A stretch of DNA of 35,833 nt. It comes from Pseudomonadota bacterium (GTDB lineage: Bacteria; Myxococcota_A; Polyangia; Fen-1088). Position numbers and translations under genes: made by a program. A model generated the notes under the pieces. The model did not search any database. It was not told the DNA's origin and saw only the letters and a list, made by a program, of their open reading frames with translations. The stretch lies in the NCBI GenBank assembly GCA_023438785.1, contig JAEXQJ010000174.1, forward strand, positions 1-35,833, read 5' to 3'. Positions 25,372 to 32,239 of the stretch are shown piece after piece (the stretch's first letter is position 1; the number at the start of each line of letters is the position of its first letter).

Positions 25372-26199
25372 ATGAAGAGCATCGGTAAGTTGTTGTTGCT
25401 CGCGGGCCTGTTCTTGGCGCCGTTGAGTGCACAAGCGGGTACGATCACTGTGAAGGGTTCGGACACCATGGTCATCCTGGGCCAGCGTTGGGCCGAGGAG
25501 TACATGAAGAAGCATTCGGGCGTGTCCATCCAGGTGACGGGCGGCGGCTCTGGAACGGGCATCAGCGCGCTCATCAACGGCACCACCGACGTGTGCCAGG
25601 CCTCGCGGGCGATGAAGGATACCGAGAAGGAGAAGCTGCGCGACCGCTACTCGACCATGGGCACGGAGATTCCGGTGGCGCGCGACGGTCTGTCGGTGTA
25701 CGTGAGCGCGTCCAATCCCATCAATGAGTTGTCGATGGAGCAGCTCAAGTCCATTTTTACGGGCAAGGTGACGAACTGGAAGGAAGTGGGCGGCGCGGAC
25801 GCGAAGATCATCGTGTACTCGCGCGAGAACAGCTCGGGGACCTACGTGTTCTTCAAGGAGCACGTGTTGAACAACGCGGACTACACGGTGCGGGCCCAGA
25901 GCATGCCGGGTACGGCAGCCGTGGTGAATGCGGTGGCTAAGGAGAAGAACGGCATCGGCTATGGAGGCGCGGCGTACGCCAAGGGCATCAAAATCATCAA
26001 GGTGAAGAAGGATGCGTCCAGTCCCGGGGTCACGCCTGACCTGGCGCACGTGAAGGATGGCTCGTACCCGCTGTCACGTCCGCTCTTCTTCTACCTGCGC
26101 AACAAGCCCGCGGGTGACATCGGCGCCTACGTGGATTGGGTGCTGTCACCGGCGGGTCAGGCCATCGTCACCAAGGTGGGCTACTTCCCGGTCAAATAG
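25372..26199 (+). CDS. pstS: Phosphate ABC transporter periplasmic binding protein PstS
   Basis: 275 residues, short for PstS but complete. GGAAGGAGAAGGAAC directly precedes the ATG. A Sec signal ends near residue 22 (AQA-GT) without a lipobox, so the protein is soluble in the periplasm. Phosphate-pocket loops are present: VKGSDTM (about 28-34), TGGGSGTGISALINGTTDV (mid), and SRENSSGTYVFF. It follows the porin after 20 bp, probably on one transcript, and is separated from pstC by 150 bp holding a hairpin and Pho repeats. Binds phosphate and hands it to PstC/PstA. Confidence 0.95.
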   Translation: MKSIGKLLLLAGLFLAPLSAQAGTITVKGSDTMVILGQRWAEEYMKKHSGVSIQVTGGGSGTGISALINGTTDVCQASRAMKDTEKEKLRDRYSTMGTEIPVARDGLSVYVSASNPINELSMEQLKSIFTGKVTNWKEVGGADAKIIVYSRENSSGTYVFFKEHVLNNADYTVRAQSMPGTAAVVNAVAKEKNGIGYGGAAYAKGIKIIKVKKDASSPGVTPDLAHVKDGSYPLSRPLFFYLRNKPAGDIGAYVDWVLSPAGQAIVTKVGYFPVK

Positions 26200-26245
26200 C
26201 GGGGGTGCGCGGCCGGCACGACCGGGCCGCCCGCAGGCGGAATAT

Positions 26246-26270
26246 GCGGGAACCCTGCCTGGGTTCCCGC
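26246..26270 (+). terminator. Strong hairpin between pstS and pstC
   Basis: A perfect 10-bp stem (GCGGGAACCC paired with GGGTTCCCGC) closes a 5-base loop, followed by a CTCCTTCC stretch. It lies 46 bp after the pstS stop. It probably ends or attenuates the porin-pstS transcript, or protects its 3' end; the T tract is poor. Confidence 0.6.
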
Positions 26271-26285
26271 CTCCTTCCGGAATGG

Positions 26286-26317
26286 TTGTCACGAAACTGT
26301 CACGAAGCGGTCACGGC
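26286..26317 (+). promoter_or_regulatory. Triple Pho-box-like repeat upstream of pstC
   Basis: Three GTCAC cores begin at 26288, 26299 and 26310, each 11 bp apart, reading TTGTCACGAAA, CTGTCACGAAG and CGGTCACGGCG. The 11-bp phase and the TGTCA core match PhoB operator units, here three in a row (one and a half boxes). It ends 33 bp before the pstC ATG and gives the permease genes their own phosphate-controlled promoter. Confidence 0.7.
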
Positions 26318-26349
26318 GTCGTTGCGTCGCCCTGGCTGAATGGAACCCG

Positions 26350-27381
26350 ATGACTGTAAGCGAACAGAGTCTCACACGAGCCCGGAGGAAGCGGGCCTTC
26401 GGCCCTCTCGCTTTCCTCGGGGCGCGCGCGGCCGTCAGCGGTCCCGTGGTGCGCCGGCCGCTGTGGCACCGCATGGCCGAGCTCTCCATTCGCGTGCTGG
26501 CCTTCACGTCCATCGCCGCCGTGGTCCTCATCTTTGTCTTCGTGGCCAGGGAAGCGTGGCCATTGCTCACCAGCGCGGGCATCCGACACGAGGTGACCCT
26601 GGGCCAGATGTGGTTCTCCCAGCAGTGGCCGGGTTACGACGCGCCGGAACACATTTGGCAGCCGGTCTCGGAGGTGCCCAAGTACGCGGTTTGGCCTCTG
26701 CTCGTCGGGACACTCAAGGTCACCCTGGTGGCGATGCTGGTCGCGGTGCCCCTGGGCGTGGGCGCGGCTCTCTTCGTCTCGCAGTACGCGGGCCGCCGCG
26801 TGCGCGAAGTCATCAAGCCCGTGATCGAGCTCCTGGCGGGCATTCCCTCGGTGGTGTTGGGCTTTTTCGCCCTTATGGTCATGGCCACGTGGTTTCAGGA
26901 CTGGCTCGGTCTGGATTCGCGGCTCAATGCCATCGTGGCAGGCGTGGCGTTGTCCTTTGCCATCATCCCCGTGGTGTTCACGGTCAGCGAGGAGGCCTTC
27001 GGGGCGGTGCCGCGCAGCTACGTGGAGGCCTCTACCGCGCTGGGTGCACCCCGATGGCAAACCATCGTGCGCGTGCTCGTTCCGGCCGCGGGTCCTGGCC
27101 TGGCGGCGGGGATTGCCCTCGGGCTCGGTCGCGCCATCGGTGAAACCATGATCGTGCTCATGGCCTCGGGTAACGCGGCCATTCTGTCGGGCAGCTTGGG
27201 CGATTCGGTGCGCACCATTTCAGCCACCATCGCCGCCGAGCTGGCCGAGGTGGTCTTCGGTGGGGCGCATTACACGGTGTTGTTCTTCCTGGGCGTCTTG
27301 CTCTTCGGAATCACCTTCGTGACCAATCTCCTGGGTGACTGGGCCGTGAACCGCATGAAGCGCAAGCTAGGAGTGGCGTGA
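26350..27381 (+). CDS. pstC: Phosphate ABC transporter permease PstC
   Basis: 343 residues. A basic N-terminal extension of about 40 residues precedes the first helix (RVLAFTSIAAVVLIFVFV). A periplasmic loop, then five more helices follow. The ABC permease coupling loop is seen in EEAFGAVPRSYVEASTALGAPRWQTI and GRAIGET (the EAA-type stretch that docks on PstB). A weak ribosome site is in front of the ATG. The stop TGA shares bases with the next start, so pstC and pstA are translationally coupled. Forms the inner-membrane channel with PstA. Confidence 0.95.
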   Translation: MTVSEQSLTRARRKRAFGPLAFLGARAAVSGPVVRRPLWHRMAELSIRVLAFTSIAAVVLIFVFVAREAWPLLTSAGIRHEVTLGQMWFSQQWPGYDAPEHIWQPVSEVPKYAVWPLLVGTLKVTLVAMLVAVPLGVGAALFVSQYAGRRVREVIKPVIELLAGIPSVVLGFFALMVMATWFQDWLGLDSRLNAIVAGVALSFAIIPVVFTVSEEAFGAVPRSYVEASTALGAPRWQTIVRVLVPAAGPGLAAGIALGLGRAIGETMIVLMASGNAAILSGSLGDSVRTISATIAAELAEVVFGGAHYTVLFFLGVLLFGITFVTNLLGDWAVNRMKRKLGVA

Positions 27382-28295
27382 TGCTTCGGCGCCGCGGACG
27401 GATCGGGGACGCGACTCTGGCCCTGGGCACGGGGCTGTGCGCGCTCATCGTGCTGGTCATCGTGGCCGTGATCCTGGGCGACGTGATCATCCACGGCACA
27501 CCCCATTTGACCCTCGGTTTTCTGACCCAGGCCCCGCGCGAGGGCATGACCGCGGGCGGGATACTTCCCGCCATCTTCGGCACGGTGGCGCTGGTGATTC
27601 TGATGAGCATCGCGGTCCTGCCGGCCGGTGTGGCGACGGCCGTCTATCTTTCCGAATACGCCAACCCCAGCGGTCGTCTGACCCGCGCCGTGCGCGTGGC
27701 CGTGAACAACCTGGCCGGCGTGCCCTCGATCGTCTTTGGCCTGTTCGGCCTGGGCTTCTTCGTGCAGTTCGTGGGGGCGGGCATGGACAGGGTCCTCTAC
27801 GGCGGCGAACGCGTGTTCGGCCAGCCGGCGCTCGTCTGGGCCGCGCTGACCATGGCGGTGCTCACGTTGCCCGTGGTCATCGTGGCGACCGAGGAGGCGC
27901 TGGCCGCCGTGCCGCGTGAACACCGCCTGGCCTCCGCCGCCCTGGGCGCCACGCGCTTCGAGACCATCGTCCACGTGGTCTTGCCGCAGGCTTTGCCGGG
28001 TATCCTGACCGGCACCATCCTCGCCATCAGCCGCGGCGCCGGCGAGGTGGCACCCATCCTGTTCACGGGCGCGGCCTACTTCTTGCCCAATCTGCCGCAC
28101 AGCCTGCACGACCAGTTCATGCAGCTCGGCTATCACGTCTACGTCTTGTCCACTCAATCGCCCGACGTGGACGCCACCCGGCCCATCCTCTACGCCACGG
28201 TCCTGGTGCTCTTGCTCCTCACCTTCGCCCTCAATGCCACTGCCGTGGTGGTTCGTTCGCACATGCGCCGTCGTTACGCAGGAGTCTCCACATGA
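27381..28295 (+). CDS. pstA: Phosphate ABC transporter permease PstA
   Basis: 304 residues from ATG 27381, which overlaps the pstC stop (TGATG) and has AGGAG 7 bp upstream; a GTG one codon earlier is the alternative start. Six membrane helices. The coupling loop ATEEALAAVPREHRLASAALGATRFETI and the helix RGAGEVAPIL match PstA. Its 3' end overlaps pstB by 4 bp (ATGA). Partner of PstC in the phosphate channel. Confidence 0.95.
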   Translation: MLRRRGRIGDATLALGTGLCALIVLVIVAVILGDVIIHGTPHLTLGFLTQAPREGMTAGGILPAIFGTVALVILMSIAVLPAGVATAVYLSEYANPSGRLTRAVRVAVNNLAGVPSIVFGLFGLGFFVQFVGAGMDRVLYGGERVFGQPALVWAALTMAVLTLPVVIVATEEALAAVPREHRLASAALGATRFETIVHVVLPQALPGILTGTILAISRGAGEVAPILFTGAAYFLPNLPHSLHDQFMQLGYHVYVLSTQSPDVDATRPILYATVLVLLLLTFALNATAVVVRSHMRRRYAGVST

Positions 28296-29065
28296 CCGCC
28301 GCCGAATCCTCCCGCATCGCCATGTCGGTTCGCGACTTGGCCGTGTACTACGGACCCAAACGCGCCTTGGGTCCCGTGTCGATGGATATCGAGGAGAAAC
28401 ACGTGACCGCGCTCATCGGGCCGTCTGGATGCGGCAAGTCGACCTTCTTGCGCTCGCTCAACCGCATGAACGAAATGGTCGTGGGGTGCCGGGTCGAGGG
28501 CGACGTGCGCTTGGCCGGGGAGCCCATCTATGGCCCCGGCGTGGATGCGGTGGCCGTGCGCCGGCGTGTGGGCATGGTCTTCCAGAAGTCCAACCCCTTT
28601 CCCAAGAGCATCTTCGAGAACGTGGCCTACGGTCTGCGCATCGGCGGCATGCGCGATCGCGGCGAGATCGCGGGTCGCGTGGAGAGGGCCCTCGGCCAGG
28701 CGGCCTTGTGGCACGAGGTCAAGGACCGTCTGAACGAGAGCGCGCTGGGGCTGTCGGGCGGCCAGCAGCAGCGCCTGTGCATCGCGCGCGCGCTGGCCGT
28801 GGAGCCCGAGGTGTTGCTCATGGACGAGCCGGCCTCGGCCCTCGACCCCATCGCCACGGCGCACATCGAGGAGCTGATTCACGAGCTGGCGCACAACTAC
28901 ACGGTGGTCATCGTGACCCACAATATGCAGCAAGCCGCGCGCGTCTCCGATTTTACGGCCTTCTTCTACATCGGCGACATGGTCGAGTTCGACAAGACGG
29001 ACGTCATCTTCACCCATCCCCACCAGTCCCGCACCGAGGACTACATCACGGGCCGCTTCGGCTGA
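28292..29065 (+). CDS. pstB: Phosphate ABC transporter ATPase PstB
   Basis: 257 residues, standard length. Walker A GPSGCGKST at 43-51, Q-loop VFQKSNPFPKSIFENV (the PstB-specific NPFP form), ABC signature LSGGQQQRLCIARAL, Walker B VLLMDEPASALDP and switch His in VTHN. Hydrolyses ATP to drive phosphate uptake through PstC/PstA. The ATG is in a 4-bp overlap with pstA; phoU follows after 7 bp. Confidence 0.97.
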   Translation: MTAAESSRIAMSVRDLAVYYGPKRALGPVSMDIEEKHVTALIGPSGCGKSTFLRSLNRMNEMVVGCRVEGDVRLAGEPIYGPGVDAVAVRRRVGMVFQKSNPFPKSIFENVAYGLRIGGMRDRGEIAGRVERALGQAALWHEVKDRLNESALGLSGGQQQRLCIARALAVEPEVLLMDEPASALDPIATAHIEELIHELAHNYTVVIVTHNMQQAARVSDFTAFFYIGDMVEFDKTDVIFTHPHQSRTEDYITGRFG

Positions 29066-29072
29066 GGAATAC

Positions 29073-29738
29073 ATGCCACTGCACACGGACCGCGAGTACG
29101 AACAGGAATTGCAGAGACTCCGCGAGCAGCTCCTGCTCATGGGCAGCCTGGTGGAGCAGGCCATCGGTGGCAGCATGAAGTCGCTCACCCAAAGGGACAC
29201 CGGCCTGGCCCAGAAGCTCATCGACGAGGATCAGGCGCTCGACCGCATGGAGGTAGACCTGGATCAGCACTGCATGCACATCCTGGCCTGCCGGCAGCCC
29301 GTGGCCTCGGACCTGCGCTTCATTACCCTGGTGTTGAAGGCGGTGACGGATCTGGAGCGCATGGGCGACCTGGCCGTGAACATCTGCGAGCGCGTGGTCG
29401 AGCTGTCGGAGGAGCCGCCCCTCAAGCCGTACGTGGACCTGCCGCGCATGGCGAGCGAGGTGCAGTCCATGCTGCGCGACGCGCTCGATGCCTTCGTGGC
29501 GCGCGACGCGGAGCGGGCCCGTCAGGTCGTTGGCCGTGACCAAGTCGTCGACGATCTTTACGCCCAGGTCTTCCGTGAGCTGCTCACGTACATGATGGAG
29601 AACCCGAAGAACGTGTACCGGGCCACCCGCCTGCAGTCCATCGCCAAGTACCTGGAGCGCATCGGCGACCACGCCACCAACCTGGCCGAGCTGGTGGTCT
29701 TCATGGTCAAGGGCAACGACATCCGGCATCAGCACTGA
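29073..29738 (+). CDS. phoU: Phosphate signalling regulator PhoU
   Basis: 221 residues, all-helical with two PhoU three-helix repeats (about 10-95 and 115-215). Each has an E/DxxxD metal-binding motif region: DLERMGDLAVNI in the first and YLERIGDHATNLAE in the second. PhoU links the Pst transporter to the PhoR kinase and represses the Pho regulon when phosphate is plentiful. No phoB or phoR is in the window. It is the last gene of the pst operon and converges with the PstS-like gene. Confidence 0.96.
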   Translation: MPLHTDREYEQELQRLREQLLLMGSLVEQAIGGSMKSLTQRDTGLAQKLIDEDQALDRMEVDLDQHCMHILACRQPVASDLRFITLVLKAVTDLERMGDLAVNICERVVELSEEPPLKPYVDLPRMASEVQSMLRDALDAFVARDAERARQVVGRDQVVDDLYAQVFRELLTYMMENPKNVYRATRLQSIAKYLERIGDHATNLAELVVFMVKGNDIRHQH

Positions 29739-29739
29739 C

Positions 29740-29777
29740 GGCGCGCCCTCGGGCCACCCGGAGAAGCCGAGGACGCC
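29740..29777. terminator. Possible bidirectional terminator between phoU and the PstS-like gene
   Basis: CCTCGG (29747-29752) pairs with CCGAGG (29767-29772), extended outside by GGCG/CGCC after a small bulge, with a 14-base loop. It fills the 52-bp gap between two convergent stops. No T run. Confidence 0.4.
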
Positions 29778-29790
29778 GCCCCGCCGCGAC

Positions 29791-30963
29791 TCAGTTGGGC
29801 TCGCAGTAGCCGTAGCTGCATACGGGGCGGTTGGTGGGGCAATCAGCGGGGCGGGCGCAGGGTGTGCACGAGGTGGAGCCGTTGGCCACCTTCTCGAAAT
29901 AGCAGCCGCAGGCTCCGGCGGGGCTGACCGAGGTCAGCGGGCCCATCTCCTGGGTTCGCCTCACGCGCATTGCGCACGGGGGAACCACGTGGCGTTGGGC
30001 CTCAACGGCGATGAGGTCCAGGCCCGCGGGTGTGGCCTGGGTGCCCGTCAGATAGCCAATCACCTCGGCCGCGGCTCTCTTCATGGGAATGCCGGCACTG
30101 TCGATGCGCGTGAACAAATGCATAGGACCCCAAATGGCGTAGTGGCCGTCGCGCACGTTCTGCTTCTCGTTTGAGGTGGCGTCGCGGTCGGGGAAGTAGC
30201 CGCAGGGTTGGCCCGTGTGGCGATAGGCCAGCACGTTGATGAGCACGCGGTTGTCCTGGGCCACGTCGGCGGCGAGGATGCCCAAGGTCTTTTCGACCGG
30301 GTAGGCGGCCAGGAGCTTCTTCTGCAGGTCGCTGCTGCCGGTCGCGGTGGCTCCCTTCCAGCGCGCCGCCGGCACCCCGATGGCGGCGGCGATCATTCGT
30401 TGCGTCCCCGAAAGGGCATCGCGTTTGAAGAGCAGCGCCTCGTCAGTCCACGGCGCCACCCCGGAGTCGTTGCCGAAGCCGAAGATGTTATAGGCCGCCT
30501 CCGCGCTGATCGAGCGCTCGGGGGATCCCTTGCGCGTCACGAAGGTCATGGCTTGTACCGGGCCCAGGAAGTCGGCCACGTTGCTGGGCAGGCCACCGGG
30601 CAAACTGAAGCAGGTGGGCGCGAAGACGTCCGAAATGCCCACGTCGGCGATCACGGGCGCGCTCTCGGGTACGTCGCATTGCAGCTCCGTGCCCGTGCTG
30701 TCCCACGTGGAGAAGACGGCGGAGCCCACCAGCGGTGTGGCGCTGAGGATGGCATCCACGCCGGCACAGGAGCCTTGCCCCTGGTAGACGATGGTGATGG
30801 GCGGACTCTGGCTGCTCAGGTAGCGACTGATCTCGAGCAACAGCGGCCGCGCTGCCGTGGAGCCGGTCAGGTACACGGGCGAGGGGAACGCGGCGCAGTC
30901 GACCGCACCCGCCGTGTCCGCGAAACCGAGGGTCAGAACAGTGAGAAGGAGGACGGTTCGCAT
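29791..30963 (-). CDS. Secreted PstS-like substrate-binding protein with Cys-rich C-terminal tail
   Basis: 390 residues from ATG 30963, chosen because a Sec signal peptide starts there (cleavage near TAGA-VD). The body resembles a PstS-type periplasmic binding fold: it opens VYLTGSTAARPLLLEIS, like PstS VKGSDTM, and has a GTQRMIAAAIG stretch where PstS has SSGTYVFF. The usual GGGSGTG loop is replaced by QGQGSCAG, so the ligand may not be phosphate. The last 40 residues form a separate Cys-rich module: CGCYF, then CTPCARPADCPTNRPVC and YGYC. A similar Cys spacing occurs in the lipoprotein encoded just upstream. It is the last gene of the minus-strand kinase operon, with 8 bp after the lipoprotein stop and no clear ribosome site, so it is probably coupled to its neighbour. 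Not essential for transport by itself; a sensor or accessory role is inference. Confidence 0.7.
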   Translation of the reverse strand: MRTVLLLTVLTLGFADTAGAVDCAAFPSPVYLTGSTAARPLLLEISRYLSSQSPPITIVYQGQGSCAGVDAILSATPLVGSAVFSTWDSTGTELQCDVPESAPVIADVGISDVFAPTCFSLPGGLPSNVADFLGPVQAMTFVTRKGSPERSISAEAAYNIFGFGNDSGVAPWTDEALLFKRDALSGTQRMIAAAIGVPAARWKGATATGSSDLQKKLLAAYPVEKTLGILAADVAQDNRVLINVLAYRHTGQPCGYFPDRDATSNEKQNVRDGHYAIWGPMHLFTRIDSAGIPMKRAAAEVIGYLTGTQATPAGLDLIAVEAQRHVVPPCAMRVRRTQEMGPLTSVSPAGACGCYFEKVANGSTSCTPCARPADCPTNRPVCSYGYCEPN

Positions 30964-30971
30964 GGAGAGTA

Positions 30972-31310
30972 TCAAGGTAAGGGGCGCAGGTGCCCGTCCG
31001 CAGTCCACAACGTCAGCCGGCTGTCATCGAAGGGGATACATTCGCTGTCCGTGCACTGGGCGGTGAACTCTGCCTCAGTGGTGGGCGTGCACGAGAAGCA
31101 GCCACCCGGACCCACGCAGCCGGTGTCGAGCGATGGGACGGCGGCATCGACGTCAGCCGCGGGCACGCACACGTGCTGTTCAAGTTGGCAGATCGCCGCG
31201 AAGCGGGTGCAATCGCTGTCGCTGCGACACTGGGTGGCGTTGGTGTCGACGAGAAGGGAGCAGGCGCTGCCAAGGGCCAACGGTAGGGCGAGGAGCGCGG
31301 ACGGACGCAT
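30972..31310 (-). CDS. Small Cys-rich lipoprotein (unknown function)
   Basis: 112 residues from ATG 31310, whose first base is shared with the stop of the upstream gene (TGATG). The lipoprotein signal ends at LGSAC, giving a lipidated Cys near residue 17. The mature part has ten more Cys, including CRSDSDC, CQLEQHVC and CVGPGGCFSC; the first set has Cys 6, 7 and 7 residues apart and is a pattern often seen in cell-surface proteins of Myxococcota. These Cys probably form disulfides outside the cytoplasm. Family function unknown to me. Its place between a TPR/PEGA protein and the PstS-like protein suggests an envelope complex. Confidence 0.7.
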   Translation of the reverse strand: MRPSALLALPLALGSACSLLVDTNATQCRSDSDCTRFAAICQLEQHVCVPAADVDAAVPSLDTGCVGPGGCFSCTPTTEAEFTAQCTDSECIPFDDSRLTLWTADGHLRPLP

Positions 31311-32239
31311 CAGAACGTCCCCTTCCACCCCAGGCCCGATGGGCCCAGCGAAACGCCGTCGTGCCGTTCCTGGCCCTGAAGAGAGAGAAAGAGGGAGATG
31401 CCGGCAAATACGGCCGTCCCGGCCAACAGACCGTCGGTGAGCCAACCCATGCGCTGCACCTTGCGCTGATCGTCCAGCAGCTCCTGCTGGGTGGCCGGGA
31501 AGGTGTTGCGACGATCGTGCAGGTCACGCGACCAACGGTAGGCCAGCGTGCCGGTGGCCGCCGCGCCTGCCGCGCAGAAGGCCGTTGCGAGCCATGTCCA
31601 CCAGGCCGCCCTGCTGGCCGAGTGGGAACGGTGCACGGGGCGGGAACGGTGTGCCTCGGCGGTCGACGGTGTGTCGGCTGCTTTTACAAGCATCTTCAAT
31701 TCTACGATGGCCGTCTCATCCCCGGCCACCTCGACCCAGGAAGGGGCGGACTTGCCGCTGCCATCCTGGAGCTCGACCCGGCGTCGGCCAATGTTGACGT
31801 TGATCGGTCCTGCGACCGGCGTGCGCGCCGCGGGCACGCCGTCGACGAGGATCTCGGCGTTGGTGGCCTGCGTGACGACGACGAGGCGTCCGACCCTTTG
31901 CCGCAGCTTGGCCACTTCTTCCTCCGCCTGCGCGCGTCGCTCCTCGGGCAGTTGGCCTGCCCCGTCTTTCAGGTAGCGGCTGAAGTAGTCCAGGCCGGCG
32001 GCCCAGTCGTGCTGCTCTTGAGCAACCTGGCCCAAGTTGTAGAGGACGCGGAAATGCGGCGCGAGCTGGTAGGCCCGGCGAAATTCCGTCGCGGCCCCGT
32101 TGAAGTCGCGCTCTTCGTAGAGCTCGACTCCGCGTCGGAAGTGCTGGCGGGCGGGCTCACTCGACTCGGGGGCCGCGGGGGCAGGCGCCGCAGAGGTCAA
32201 GGCGAGCAACGCGGCCAGGAGCGCAAGGAGCGACCTCAT
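31310..32239 (-). CDS. TPR and PEGA-like domain membrane protein
   Basis: 309 residues, ATG in a 4-bp overlap with the kinase gene. A signal peptide or anchor (about 1-23), a TPR region (about 30-100; GVELYEERDFNGAATEFRRA and YNLGQVAQEQHDW are helix pairs), a short coiled coil (EERRAQAEEEVAKLRQRV) and a PEGA-like beta domain (about 118-185, VTQATNAEILVDGVPAARTPV) are seen in order. Two hydrophobic helices near the C-terminus (about 215-237 and 270-292) hold it in the membrane. TPR/PEGA proteins next to Hanks kinases are common in Myxococcota and are thought to act as envelope partners or substrates, but the exact job is not known. Confidence 0.75.
   Translation of the reverse strand: MRSLLALLAALLALTSAAPAPAAPESSEPARQHFRRGVELYEERDFNGAATEFRRAYQLAPHFRVLYNLGQVAQEQHDWAAGLDYFSRYLKDGAGQLPEERRAQAEEEVAKLRQRVGRLVVVTQATNAEILVDGVPAARTPVAGPINVNIGRRRVELQDGSGKSAPSWVEVAGDETAIVELKMLVKAADTPSTAEAHRSRPVHRSHSASRAAWWTWLATAFCAAGAAATGTLAYRWSRDLHDRRNTFPATQQELLDDQRKVQRMGWLTDGLLAGTAVFAGISLFLSLQGQERHDGVSLGPSGLGWKGTF

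Noticed and set aside
30208..31440. 410-codon open frame on the plus strand
   Set aside because: Opposite the PstS-like and lipoprotein genes, which have signal peptides and Cys modules; the plus frame has none.
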